DNA of 38,464 nucleotides from the NCBI GenBank assembly GCA_025464915.1, contig JAODNF010000311.1, forward strand, positions 1 through 38,464, written 5' to 3'. The notes below the pieces were generated by a model, which ran no database searches, was not told the origin of the DNA, and saw only the letters and a list, made by a program, of their open reading frames with translations. Below, in pieces: positions 11,306 through 20,394 of this stretch (its first letter is position 1; every line of letters starts with the position of its first letter). The translations under genes and the position numbers were made by a program. Source of the DNA: Frankiales bacterium (GTDB lineage Bacteria; Actinomycetota; Actinomycetes; Mycobacteriales; SCTD01).

Positions 11306-11384
11306 GAGGTCACGTGAAGGGCGTCCAGCACCAGCTCGCCCGGCCCACACCGACCAGCAGCGCGTCCCCCAAGGGGATCGTCCC

Positions 11385-11398
11385 GACGCCGTAGCGTC
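11385..11398. promoter_or_regulatory. Inverted repeat GACGC-CGTA-GCGTC overlapping candidate -10 TAGCGT upstream of DJ-1/PfpI gene
   Basis: Direct reading: arms 11385-11389 and 11394-11398; TAGCGT 11392-11397; ATG at 11405. Confidence 0.45.
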
Positions 11399-11404
11399 AG
11401 CGGC

Positions 11405-12100
11405 ATGGCCCGTGTGCTGCTCCCGCTGCCCGACAGCGACTTCGACGTCACCGAGGTCGCGGTCCCCTGGAAGCTGCTGACCGAGGCGGGTCACGACGTC
11501 GTCTTCGCGACCGAGCAGGGCACCGTCCCTGCAGCGGACCGGCTGCTCCTGACCGGGGTCCTGTTCGGCCGGCTGGGCGCAGAGCCCGAGCCGAAGCAGT
11601 TCTACGCCGAGATGCTGCCCGCGATGACGCCCATCACCTGGGAGGCGATCGACACGTCGTACGACGCACTGCTCCTGCCCGGCGGGCATGCGCCGGGCAT
11701 GCGCCAGTACCTCGGCAGCGAGCTGCTGCGGCAGCGCATCCGGGACTTCTGGGACACCGGGCGGCCGGTCGCGGCGATCTGCCACGGCGTGCTGCCGCTG
11801 GCCCGCGCGGGCGTCCTGAAGGGCGTCCACACGACGTGCCTGCCGAAGTACATGGAGAGATCCGCCTACCTGTCGACGGCCTGGCTGCGCGGCCGCTACT
11901 ACCGGACCTACCCGGCGTACGTCGAGGACGAGGTACGGGCGTCCGGAGCCGTGTTCGAGCGCGGACCGCGAGTCCTGAACCGGCGCGGGACGCGGACCGA
12001 GCACTCAGCGGCCTTCACCGTGCGCGACGGGCGCTACCTCTCGGCCCGCTGGCCCGGCGACGCCTACCTGTTCGCGCAGCAGCTCCTGGAGATGGTCTAG
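11405..12100 (+). CDS. DJ-1/PfpI family (type 1 glutamine amidotransferase-like) protein
   Basis: VLLPLPDSDFDVTEVAVPWKLLTEAGHDVVFATE, LLLPGGHAPGM, AAICHGVLPLA nucleophile elbow. Confidence 0.88.
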   Translation: MARVLLPLPDSDFDVTEVAVPWKLLTEAGHDVVFATEQGTVPAADRLLLTGVLFGRLGAEPEPKQFYAEMLPAMTPITWEAIDTSYDALLLPGGHAPGMRQYLGSELLRQRIRDFWDTGRPVAAICHGVLPLARAGVLKGVHTTCLPKYMERSAYLSTAWLRGRYYRTYPAYVEDEVRASGAVFERGPRVLNRRGTRTEHSAAFTVRDGRYLSARWPGDAYLFAQQLLEMV

Positions 12101-13506
12101 AGCTCCAGGCCCGTCAGCACCATGACGCGCTCCTCGGTGAAGTCGGCCATCGCCGACCGCAGCCCCTCGCGACCGCGGCCGCTGTCCTTGACGCCGCCGT
12201 AGGGCATCTGATCAGCGCGGTAGCTCGGCACGTCGCCGATCACGACGCCGCCGACCTCGAGCGCGGCGAACGCCTTCCAGGCCACCTGCAGGTCCGTGGT
12301 GAAGACGCCTGCCTGCAGGCCGAACCGACTGTCGTTGACCTTGTCGAACGCCTCGTCGAGGTCGTCGCAGGCGTCGAGCACGAGCACGGGCCCGAAGACC
12401 TCCTCGGCCAGCACCTTGGAGCCGGCGGGCGCGCCCTCGAGCAGCGTCGCCTCTACCGTTGTCCCCGTCCTGGATCCGCCCGTGACGAGAGTGGCTCCCC
12501 CGGCGACCGCCTCCTGGACCCAGTCGACGACGCGGATGGCAGCCCTCTCGTCGATGAGCGGCCCGATGTCGTCGGCCACGCTGAGGCCTTCGAGAGCGGC
12601 TACCAGCTTGGTCCGGAAAGCGTCGAGCACCTGCCGGGCGACGTAGACGCGCTGCACGCCGACGCAGCTCTGGCCGCCCTGGTAGGTGCCGAAGACCGCG
12701 ACCCGCTGCGCCGCCCAGTCGAGGTCGGCGTAGTCGGCGGCGACCACCACGGCCGCGTTGCCACCTAGCTCGAGGACGACCTGCTTGCGGGGCACGGCGT
12801 CGCGGATGCCCCAGCCGACGGGCACCGAGCCCGTGAACGACACCACGGGGAGCCGTGGGTCCTGCACGAGCCGGGCGGTCGCGTCGTTGTCGAGCGGCAG
12901 CACCGACCAGGCGCCCTCGGGCAGGTCGGTCTCGGCCAGCAGCTCCGCGAGCAGCAGCGACGACAGCGGTGTAGCCGGGGCGGGCTTCAGGATGATGGGG
13001 GCACCGACGGCAATCGCCGGCGCGACCTTGTGGGCCACTAGGTTGAGCGGGAAGTTGAACGGCGCGATGCCGAGCACCGGGCCGTAGGGCACCCGCCTGG
13101 TGACCGCGAGGCGGCCGTTGGCTGCGGGGTCGGTGTCGAGGCGCTGCAGCTCGCCGGAGAACCGGCGGGCCTCCTCAGCGGCCCAGCGGAACGTCGAGAC
13201 AGCGCGGCTGGTCTCGCCCTGCGCCCACTTCAGGGGCTTGCCGTTCTCGCGGACGATCGTCTCGGCGAACTCATCGGCGCGGGCGCGGATTCCGGCGCTG
13301 ACATGGTCCAGCGCGGCCGCGCGGACGTGCGCCGGGGTCGAGCGCAGCTCGCGGGCGACCGCGTCCGCAGCAGCCACGGCGCGCTCGACGTCGGCGTCGC
13401 TCGGCACCACGACCGAGCCGACCACCGAGCCGTCGGCCGGGCTCGTCACGTCCCGGGTGGCGCCGTCGCTGACGGGCTTGCCGGCCACCCACGCTGGTGT
13501 CGTCAT
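12097..13506 (-). CDS. Aldehyde dehydrogenase family protein
   Basis: GIAPFNFPLNLVAHKVAPAIAVGAPIILKPA, VSFTGSVPVG, VLELGGNAAVVV, GGQSCVGVQRVYV (catalytic Cys), EEVFGPVL. Confidence 0.95.
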   Translation of the reverse strand: MTTPAWVAGKPVSDGATRDVTSPADGSVVGSVVVPSDADVERAVAAADAVARELRSTPAHVRAAALDHVSAGIRARADEFAETIVRENGKPLKWAQGETSRAVSTFRWAAEEARRFSGELQRLDTDPAANGRLAVTRRVPYGPVLGIAPFNFPLNLVAHKVAPAIAVGAPIILKPAPATPLSSLLLAELLAETDLPEGAWSVLPLDNDATARLVQDPRLPVVSFTGSVPVGWGIRDAVPRKQVVLELGGNAAVVVAADYADLDWAAQRVAVFGTYQGGQSCVGVQRVYVARQVLDAFRTKLVAALEGLSVADDIGPLIDERAAIRVVDWVQEAVAGGATLVTGGSRTGTTVEATLLEGAPAGSKVLAEEVFGPVLVLDACDDLDEAFDKVNDSRFGLQAGVFTTDLQVAWKAFAALEVGGVVIGDVPSYRADQMPYGGVKDSGRGREGLRSAMADFTEERVMVLTGLEL

Positions 13507-13641
13507 GCCCTCATCCTGCCGCGGCCCTGCCGAGCCGAACCGGCAGGGGTCGCGTCAGACGGGTGTGGGACGACGAGGCGATGCGAGGCTCCAGGCGCCC
13601 GTGGGCCGCTTCGTGCAGGACACCAGCGACGGACAGCCCGA

Positions 13642-14067
13642 CTACTGAGCGAAGTGGCCGGCGACGAGCTTGGCCATCAGCTTCTCGAGCTGCTTCTGCT
13701 CGGGCTTGGTCAGCACCGCGTAGAAGTCCTTGTCCACCTCGCGGGCGAGCTCGTTGAAGCGGTCGAGGGTCAGCTCGCCCTTCACGGTGAGCGTCAGGTC
13801 GTACCGGCGCCTGTCCCCCTCCGCCCGGACGCGGGTGACCAGGCCGTACTCCTCGAGCTGGTCGACGACCTTGACCATGTCCGACGGGTGCACGCCGAGA
13901 CGCTCGGACACCTCGCGCTGCGAGATCGGCCCGTGGTGCGCGACCACCTTGAGGGTGCCGATCGAGGGCGGCCGCAGTCCCCAGTCGGTGAACGCGTCCT
14001 GCTCGCGCAGGTGCGCCTGCATGGCGCTGCGATAGGCCAGCGCCAGGCGGCCGAGTGGGATGTCCAC
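13642..14067 (-). CDS. MarR family transcriptional regulator
   Basis: GPISQREVSERLGVHPSDMVKVVDQLEEYGLVTRVRAEGDRRRYDLTLTVKG wHTH. Confidence 0.92.
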   Translation of the reverse strand: MDIPLGRLALAYRSAMQAHLREQDAFTDWGLRPPSIGTLKVVAHHGPISQREVSERLGVHPSDMVKVVDQLEEYGLVTRVRAEGDRRRYDLTLTVKGELTLDRFNELAREVDKDFYAVLTKPEQKQLEKLMAKLVAGHFAQ

Positions 14068-14095
14068 GTTGCCGAGGGTAGTGCGAGTCCCCTAT

Positions 14096-14112
14096 CGTTG
14101 GAAAGACCAACG
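14096..14112. promoter_or_regulatory. Inverted repeat CGTTGG-AAAGA-CCAACG, candidate MarR operator
   Basis: Perfect 6-bp arms between divergent MarR and ABC genes; overlaps TATCGT (14093-14098). Confidence 0.65.
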
Positions 14113-14125
14113 GTTGGGAGAGCGC

Positions 14126-15076
14126 ATGAGTGCGGTCGAGGTACGCGGCCTCAAGAAGTCGTACGGCGAGATCGAGGCCGTCAAGGGCGTCGACTTCGAC
14201 GTGCAGCCGGGTGAGACCTTCGGCTTCCTCGGCCCGAACGGTGCCGGGAAGTCCACCACCATCAAGATCCTCTGCACCTTGGCGAAGGCCTCCGGCGGCT
14301 CGGCCTCCGTCGCCGGCTTCGACGTCACCAGCCAGCGGGACCAGGTGCGCCGGCACATCGGCCTGGTCTTCCAGGACACGACGCTGGACAACTACCTGAC
14401 GGCCGAGCTCAACCTGCGCTTCCACGCCGAGCTCTACGGCATGCCGCGCGAGAGCGTCGCCCCGCGGTTGGAGCAGGTGCTGAAGATGGTCGGGCTGTGG
14501 GACCGCAAGGACTCGAAGGTCATCACGTTCTCCGGAGGCATGAAGCGCCGGCTCGAGATCGCCCGCGGCCTGATGCACTCACCCCGGGTGCTGTTCCTCG
14601 ACGAGCCGACAGTAGGTCTCGACCCGCAGACCCGCGCCTCCATCTGGCAGTACATCCACGAGCTGCGGCAGCAGGAGGAGATCACCATCTTCCTGACCAC
14701 GCACTACATGGACGAGGCCGAGCAGTGCGACCGGATCGCGATCATGGACCACGGGCTGCTGGTCGCCCTCGACACCCCAGCCGCCCTCAAGGCCAGCGTC
14801 GGCACCGACCGCGTCACCATCAGGACCTCCGATGACGAGGAGGCGCTCAAGCGCCTGCCGGACGCGATCCAGACCGGTGACGGGATCGTCCTCAACGTCG
14901 AGGACGGCGAGGGCTACGTCCCGAAGCTCTTCGCCGAGCTCGGCGTCCCGATCACGAACGTCAGCATCAGCAAGCCGTCGCTCGACGACGTCTTCCTCTC
15001 CTACACCGGACGCACGATCCGCGACTCGGAGGTCAACCCCGGCATGCCTGCCTTCTTCGCTGCGATGCGCCGATGA
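14126..15076 (+). CDS. ABC transporter ATP-binding protein (daunorubicin-resistance DrrA-like)
   Basis: GPNGAGKSTT, FSGGMKRRLEIARGLMHSPRVLFLDEPTVGLDPQTRASIW, LTTHYMDEAEQCDRIAIMDHG. ATG at 14126 with GGGAGAG upstream. Confidence 0.93.
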   Translation: MSAVEVRGLKKSYGEIEAVKGVDFDVQPGETFGFLGPNGAGKSTTIKILCTLAKASGGSASVAGFDVTSQRDQVRRHIGLVFQDTTLDNYLTAELNLRFHAELYGMPRESVAPRLEQVLKMVGLWDRKDSKVITFSGGMKRRLEIARGLMHSPRVLFLDEPTVGLDPQTRASIWQYIHELRQQEEITIFLTTHYMDEAEQCDRIAIMDHGLLVALDTPAALKASVGTDRVTIRTSDDEEALKRLPDAIQTGDGIVLNVEDGEGYVPKLFAELGVPITNVSISKPSLDDVFLSYTGRTIRDSEVNPGMPAFFAAMRR

Positions 15077-15930
15077 CCACGCTCCCCGTCGCCTCGGTCG
15101 TCGTGCCGAAGCGCACCTTCGCCCTCGACGCGCGCGCCATCAAGATCGTGGTGCAGCGCGACCTCATCCGGACCTTCCAGGACCGGACGCGGTTCATCAG
15201 CCAGCTCATCCAGCCGGTGCTGTTCCTGTTCGTCCTCGGGTCGGGCCTGTCCAGCCTGACCGGCAGCGCGACCGGCCCGATCGACCTGCGGACCTTCATG
15301 TTCCCGGGCGTGCTCGCGACGTCGACGCTGTTCACCGCGATGTTCAGCGCCATGTCGATCGTGTGGGACCGCGAGTTCGGGTTCCTGCGCGAGATGCTGG
15401 TCGCCCCCGTTCGGCGCAGCTCGATCATCCTGGGCAAGGCCCTCGGCGGCGCGACGATCGCCACGGCGCAGGCGGTCATCGTCATGGTCCTCGGGGCCTT
15501 CGTGCACGTCCCCTACACGTTCGGCCTGGTGCTCACCCTGCTCGCCGAGGTGTTCCTGCTGTCGTTCACCCTGACCGCCTTCGGCCTCGCCATCGTCGCG
15601 CGGATCACCCAGGTGCAGACGGTCATGGGTCTCATGCAGATGCTCCTGCTGCCCCTGTCGTTCCTGTCCGGTGCGCTCTACCCGCTGTCGAACCTGCCGA
15701 CCTGGCTGTCGATCGTGGTGCGCTTCAACCCGCTCACCTACGCCGTGCACCCGGTGCGGACGGCGGTCTTCGCGCACCTGACCCTGCCGGACACCGTGCG
15801 GCAGCGGCTGAACCCGCCGCTGACCTGGTTCGGCTGGGACGTGCCGACGTGGATGCAGCTCGGGCTGGTCGCCGTGATGGGCATCGGCCTGATGCTCGTC
15901 GCCATCCGCCAGTTCCAGAGGGTCGAGTAG
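15073..15930 (+). CDS. ABC-2 type transporter permease (DrrB-like)
   Basis: RDLIRTFQDRTRFISQLIQPVLFLFVLGSGLSS, FPGVLATSTLFTAMFSAMSIVWDREFGFLREMLVAPVRRSSIILGKALGG; ATGA overlap. Confidence 0.93.
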   Translation: MTTLPVASVVVPKRTFALDARAIKIVVQRDLIRTFQDRTRFISQLIQPVLFLFVLGSGLSSLTGSATGPIDLRTFMFPGVLATSTLFTAMFSAMSIVWDREFGFLREMLVAPVRRSSIILGKALGGATIATAQAVIVMVLGAFVHVPYTFGLVLTLLAEVFLLSFTLTAFGLAIVARITQVQTVMGLMQMLLLPLSFLSGALYPLSNLPTWLSIVVRFNPLTYAVHPVRTAVFAHLTLPDTVRQRLNPPLTWFGWDVPTWMQLGLVAVMGIGLMLVAIRQFQRVE

Positions 15931-15982
15931 CTCAGCCACCCTGGCACAGGACCGGCCGGCGGAGCCCCTTAGCCTCGTGACC

Positions 15983-16546
15983 ATGAGGATCTACCCCCTG
16001 GTCGCTCTGGCCGACACGCTCCTCGCCGCGTCCGGCCGTCATCGCGAGCGGTGCGTCACGAAGCCGCTGCTGATGCCGGCGCTGCTCGCCGGGAAGCCGC
16101 GACCCATCCAGCGCGCGCTCGCTCTGGGCGGTGCGGGCGACGTCGCGCTCCTGGGTACGTCGGACCTCGCGTTCACCGCAGGCCTGGGGTCCTTCCTCGC
16201 CGGGCACGTCGCGTGGATGGCCGCGCTGCGGCCACGGTCGCGCGGTGCCGTGACCCCGGCCCGCGCGGCCCCGTACCTGGCTGCATGGGTGGGCCTGAAC
16301 GCCTTCCTGTGGAAGCGCACCGGCAAGGACCGCGTCCCCGTACTGGCCTACTCGGCCGCGCTGATGGGCACCGCTCTGGCCGGTCTCGACACCGGCGACC
16401 CGGCCGTCGCCGCCGGCGGGCTGCTGTTCGTCGCCAGCGACACCATGCTCTCTCTCGAGAGGTTCGCCGGCGTCCACCTCCCCCTGCACGAGGGCCTCGT
16501 CATGGCTAGCTACACCGCAGCCCAGGCGCTCCTCGCGTCCGACTGA
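15983..16546 (+). CDS. YhhN family protein (lysoplasmalogenase-like)
   Basis: Multi-TM, KPLLMPALLAG, LGGAGDVALL, GHVAWM, AGGLLFVASDTMLSLERF. Confidence 0.75.
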   Translation: MRIYPLVALADTLLAASGRHRERCVTKPLLMPALLAGKPRPIQRALALGGAGDVALLGTSDLAFTAGLGSFLAGHVAWMAALRPRSRGAVTPARAAPYLAAWVGLNAFLWKRTGKDRVPVLAYSAALMGTALAGLDTGDPAVAAGGLLFVASDTMLSLERFAGVHLPLHEGLVMASYTAAQALLASD

Positions 16547-16577
16547 CCTCGTCGCCGCAGCTCCTGACGACCGACGG

Positions 16578-16604
16578 CCACACATGAGGCGGACTCACGT
16601 GTGG
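16578..16604 (-). terminator. Imperfect hairpin CCACACATGAG-GCGGA-CTCACGTGTGG at the end of the minus-strand operon
   Basis: 11-bp arms with one wobble in the minus-strand transcript; overlaps the ligase stop codon; no U-tract. Confidence 0.35.
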
Positions 16605-18007
16605 GAGCCGCTGAGGTGGTCGGCGGCGAGCTGCGTGAGGGTGCCCTTGGCGAGCTTGCCGCCGGACGATCGGGGCAGCTCGTCCAGGACGAGCAGGTGC
16701 TCGGGCCAGGACTCCTTGCCGAGGCCGCGCTCCTCCAGGTGCGTCGTGAGCTCCTCGAGAGTCAGGGTCGCCCCCGGAAGAAGTGTGACCACCGCACACA
16801 CCTTCTCGCCGAACACCTCGTCCGGCACCGGCACGATGCCCACTGCGTCGACGGCCGGGTGGCTGTCGACGTGGTTCTCGACGACGACGGCGCTGATGTT
16901 CTTGCCGCCCCGGATGATGATGTCCGAGGTCCGGCCGACGACGGAGACGTAGCCGTCGTCGTCGACCGAGACCAGGTCGCCCATGAGCATGAAGCCGTCA
17001 GGGGCGTAGAGCTGCGCGTTGGCCGCGTCGTCGTCCCAGTAGCCGTTGCACGTCAGCGGACCCAGTCCCCCAGGGATGCCGGTCCCCTCGACCTCCTCGC
17101 CCTCCGGCGAGTAGAGCCGCATCTGCATCGAGGGGACGACCCGGCCTACCGTCGTGAGGCGCTTGTCGCGCGGGTCGTCGTGCCGGGTCGCCGTCAGCGC
17201 GCCGGTCTCGTTCGACCCGAAGAAGCTGAGCACGACCGCACCGGTGCGGTCCTCGAACTCGCGGGCGCGGTCCGGCGGGATCATCTCGCCACCGGTGAAC
17301 ATCACCTTCAGCGACGACAGGTCGTGCTCGCCCGACGCCGGGTGGTTGAGCAGCATCCGGAACTGCGTCGAGACGCACATCAGGACGGTGACCTGCTCCT
17401 GCTCGATGAGCCGCGCCATCGTCGGCACGTCGAACCGAGGGAGCACGACGCACGGACGACCCGAGACGATGGGCGCCACGTGGGCAGTCCAGAGCCCGAA
17501 GCCGAACGGCGCGGGGATGACCGACATGAAGGTCTCGTCCAGGCCGAGGTCACCGAACTCGACCGCGTGCTCGAAGAAGCGCATCCAGCGGGCCTGCGTC
17601 TGGGTGACCACCTTCGGCATGCCGGTCGTGCCGGACGTCGAGTTCAGCAGCCACAGGTCCTCGACCCCGAGGGCCCGAGCGGGGTCCAGCTGACCGGAGC
17701 CCGAGCCGAGGGTCAGCAGCCGGCGCGCCCCCGTCCTCGCGAGCAGGTGGTCCCGCTCGGCGTCCGAGGCACGGGAGCCGATGCCGACCCCGACGACGCC
17801 CGCCCGCTCCGTACCGAGGAAGGCCGCGTGCACCGCCTCGTCGTCCTGGAGCTGGATCCCCACCCGGTCGCCCGGGTCGAGATCCCTGAGCCCCCAGGCG
17901 ATGTCGTCCGCCATCGCCGAGAGGTCGGACCAGGTCGTCCGACCGGACGGAGTGACGTAGGCCGTGCCCGAGTTGCGACGGACCAGGTCAGACAGCGACG
18001 CCGGCAC
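16595..18007 (-). CDS. Class I adenylate-forming enzyme (acyl/aryl-CoA synthetase)
   Basis: LLNSTSGTTGMPKVV, FFGSNETGALTATRHDD, YVSVVGRTSDIIIRGGKNIS, RSSGGKLAKGTL. Confidence 0.93.
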   Translation of the reverse strand: MPASLSDLVRRNSGTAYVTPSGRTTWSDLSAMADDIAWGLRDLDPGDRVGIQLQDDEAVHAAFLGTERAGVVGVGIGSRASDAERDHLLARTGARRLLTLGSGSGQLDPARALGVEDLWLLNSTSGTTGMPKVVTQTQARWMRFFEHAVEFGDLGLDETFMSVIPAPFGFGLWTAHVAPIVSGRPCVVLPRFDVPTMARLIEQEQVTVLMCVSTQFRMLLNHPASGEHDLSSLKVMFTGGEMIPPDRAREFEDRTGAVVLSFFGSNETGALTATRHDDPRDKRLTTVGRVVPSMQMRLYSPEGEEVEGTGIPGGLGPLTCNGYWDDDAANAQLYAPDGFMLMGDLVSVDDDGYVSVVGRTSDIIIRGGKNISAVVVENHVDSHPAVDAVGIVPVPDEVFGEKVCAVVTLLPGATLTLEELTTHLEERGLGKESWPEHLLVLDELPRSSGGKLAKGTLTQLAADHLSGSHT

Positions 18008-19262
18008 TGAAGCTCTCGGGGTCGTCGATCACCGACTGCGGGACCGGGTGCCGGTAGAGCTTCGCCGCGTTGCCGTAGGTGAGCTTGTCCTGCGTCACGC
18101 GGGGGAGGTCCTTCAGGCACGTCGACAGGACTGACTGCGTCTTCGGCCAGAGCGAGTCGCAGTGCGGGTAGTCCTCCTCCATGAGGACGTTGTCCTCACC
18201 GATCACGTCGAGCAGCCGGAACGCCGACGGGTCCTCGAGCGCGCAGTACCAGAAGTTGCGGCGCAGCACGTCGGCCGGCGAGACATCCTTGATATGGTCC
18301 CAGGTGCCGTACATCGACGAGTACGACGACATGTGGTCCAGCCGGTCCATCAGCGCGGGCACCCAGCCGATGCCGCCCTCGGACAGCGCGATCTTGATGT
18401 CCGGGAAGCGGACCGGGATGAGCGAGTAGAGCCAGTCGACCGCCGCGTACATCGCGTAGGCGAAGAACAGCACACCGACGACGTCCGGCGGCGCGTCGTC
18501 CGACGTGGACGGCGAGGAGCTCGAGGAGCCGATGTGAAGGTTGAGCACCGTCCCCGTCTCGGCGCAGGCGCGCATGATCGGGTCCCAGTGGCCGGTGTGG
18601 AGCGACGGCAGCCCGAGCTTGTGCGGCGCCTCCGTGAAGGTCATCGCCGAGAAGCCGCGCTCGGCGTTGCGGTAGACCTCCTGCGCCCCGATCTCCGGGT
18701 CGAGCATGTAGGGGATCTGGCACGGGATGATGCGGTCCGGGTAGGAGCCGTACCACTCCTCGAAGTGCCAGTCGTTCCAGGCCCGCACCGACGCGAGCGC
18801 GAGCTCGGGGTCCTTGGTCGAGAGCTGGAGCCGCTGACCGCCGAAGCCCGGCAGGAACGACGGGAACGACATCGAGGCGTAGACGCCCGACAGGTCCATG
18901 TCGCGGACGCGGTGGTGGATGTCCCACGACCCGCGACGCATGTCCTCGAAGCGGCTGGGGTCGAACCCCCACTCGTCGACCGGACGGCCGACGACGGCGT
19001 TGAAGCCGACGTTGGGGAAGACCTGCCCGTCGTACATCCAGACGTGCGCGCCGTCCTTCTCGATGACCCGGGGCTGCTGCTCGGCGAACTTCGCCGGCAT
19101 CCGCCCCTCGAAGGTGTGCGGCGGCTCGACGATGTGGTCGTCGACGCTGATGAACAGGTGGTCGCGCCTGGCCCGCGGCGGGTCGGGCAGCAGCGTGACC
19201 TTGCCCTTCACGGCCGTGGTGAAGCCGCTGCCGTTGTTGATGAGGTCGTCAAGGTCAGCCAT
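17988..19262 (-). CDS. Amidohydrolase (Amidohydro_2 / ACMSD-like superfamily)
   Basis: LFISVDDHIVEPPHTFEGRMP, GVYASMSFPSFLPGFGGQRL, VLNLHIGSSS, IALSEGGIGWVPALMDRLD. Start 19262 preferred over track start 19427. Confidence 0.85.
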   Translation of the reverse strand: MADLDDLINNGSGFTTAVKGKVTLLPDPPRARRDHLFISVDDHIVEPPHTFEGRMPAKFAEQQPRVIEKDGAHVWMYDGQVFPNVGFNAVVGRPVDEWGFDPSRFEDMRRGSWDIHHRVRDMDLSGVYASMSFPSFLPGFGGQRLQLSTKDPELALASVRAWNDWHFEEWYGSYPDRIIPCQIPYMLDPEIGAQEVYRNAERGFSAMTFTEAPHKLGLPSLHTGHWDPIMRACAETGTVLNLHIGSSSSSPSTSDDAPPDVVGVLFFAYAMYAAVDWLYSLIPVRFPDIKIALSEGGIGWVPALMDRLDHMSSYSSMYGTWDHIKDVSPADVLRRNFWYCALEDPSAFRLLDVIGEDNVLMEEDYPHCDSLWPKTQSVLSTCLKDLPRVTQDKLTYGNAAKLYRHPVPQSVIDDPESFSAGVAV

Positions 19263-20035
19263 CAGGAAAGGACCTCCGGGTCGTTGCGAAGCAGGGATCG
19301 CACGGCACCGTTCCAGTAGACCTCGGTACCGCGCTCGAGCAGGGACTTCTTCATGCCGACCTTGATCCCGCGCGTGATGGGCAGGGGCGAGCGGTCGATC
19401 GCGAGCAGGTCGTAGGCCAGCCGGCACACGCGGTCGATGGATGCGGCCTTGTAGGTCGCCTCCTCGATCGTCGGTGCCGTGACGATGACGCCGTGCGAGG
19501 CCAGGATCGTCGTGCTGTAGTCGCCGATCTGCTCCGCCAGCCGAACGGCCAGCTCGGCGGTGTCGACCTCGCCGGAGTACTCCTCGACGAGGTGCAGGTC
19601 GCCGTCGAACATCGACCCGGTCTGGTGCACCAGCTCGGGCAGGATGCCGGCGCCCGCGAGGACGCTCACGTGGTAGGGGTGGTTGTGCACGACGACCCGG
19701 GCGTCAGGGCGGCGGCGGTGCAGCTCGGTGTGGATGTGGATCGCGGGTGTGACGTCCCACTTGCCCTCCAGCACCTTGCCGTCGGCGTCGACGCGGCACA
19801 GGTCGGAGGCCTTCACCTCGTCCCACCACAGGCCCCAGGGGTTGACCCACATGCTCCCGGTGTCGGCGGCCACGGTGATGTGTCCGGCGATGTTCTCGCT
19901 GAACCCGCTGCGGGCCAGGATGCGGAACGAGCAGGCCAGCTGCTGCTGCATCGTCAGCTCGACGCCGATGCCCGGCGTGATCGACGGCGACCAGACCTCG
20001 CGGCCTCCGGCCCGGACCTCCTCGACGGCTGTCAT
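19262..20035 (-). CDS. Class II aldolase/adducin family protein
   Basis: ARSGFSENIAGHITV, WVNPWGLWWDEVKASDLCRVDADGKVLEG, HTELHRRRPDARVVVHNHPYHVS, ILASHGVIV. Confidence 0.9.
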   Translation of the reverse strand: MTAVEEVRAGGREVWSPSITPGIGVELTMQQQLACSFRILARSGFSENIAGHITVAADTGSMWVNPWGLWWDEVKASDLCRVDADGKVLEGKWDVTPAIHIHTELHRRRPDARVVVHNHPYHVSVLAGAGILPELVHQTGSMFDGDLHLVEEYSGEVDTAELAVRLAEQIGDYSTTILASHGVIVTAPTIEEATYKAASIDRVCRLAYDLLAIDRSPLPITRGIKVGMKKSLLERGTEVYWNGAVRSLLRNDPEVLS

Positions 20036-20394
20036 GACCTCTCCACAAGCTGCTGGAGCAGGCCCTCGATGCGCTCGTTGGACGCACGCGTCTGGGACAT
20101 CTCGGCGTGCAGCCGGGTGAGCCAGAACGCGAAGTAGCTGAAGCCGCCGGCGATCACCAGGCAGCCGCCGAGGATGCCTCCGCTGATCAGGTAGGGGATC
20201 TGCTCGAAGACGTAGATCGTGTGCGAGGCGCCCATGTAGCCGAGGAACACCATGCAGAGCCCCAGCGAGATCGCTGCGCCTCCGAACACGAACAGCAGCT
20301 TCGACCGGTCCGTCGAGGTCTTGCCGCGCAGTCTGGTCGCGCGTTCCGACAGGTGCGCGTACCTGCCTGCCATCTCCGCTGAGAGCTCAGTCAT
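20032..20394 (-). CDS. Two-TM small protein (120 aa), unknown
   Basis: Two hydrophobic segments and a C-terminal helix LHAEMSQTRASNERIEGLLQQL; ATGA overlap with the aldolase. Confidence 0.75.
   Translation of the reverse strand: MTELSAEMAGRYAHLSERATRLRGKTSTDRSKLLFVFGGAAISLGLCMVFLGYMGASHTIYVFEQIPYLISGGILGGCLVIAGGFSYFAFWLTRLHAEMSQTRASNERIEGLLQQLVERS

Noticed and set aside
16601-18010. 469-aa plus-strand ORF opposite the AMP-ligase
   Set aside because: Exact antisense shadow of the ligase with biased composition.
18162-19319. 385-aa plus-strand ORF opposite the amidohydrolase
   Set aside because: Arg/Val/His-rich shadow ORF.
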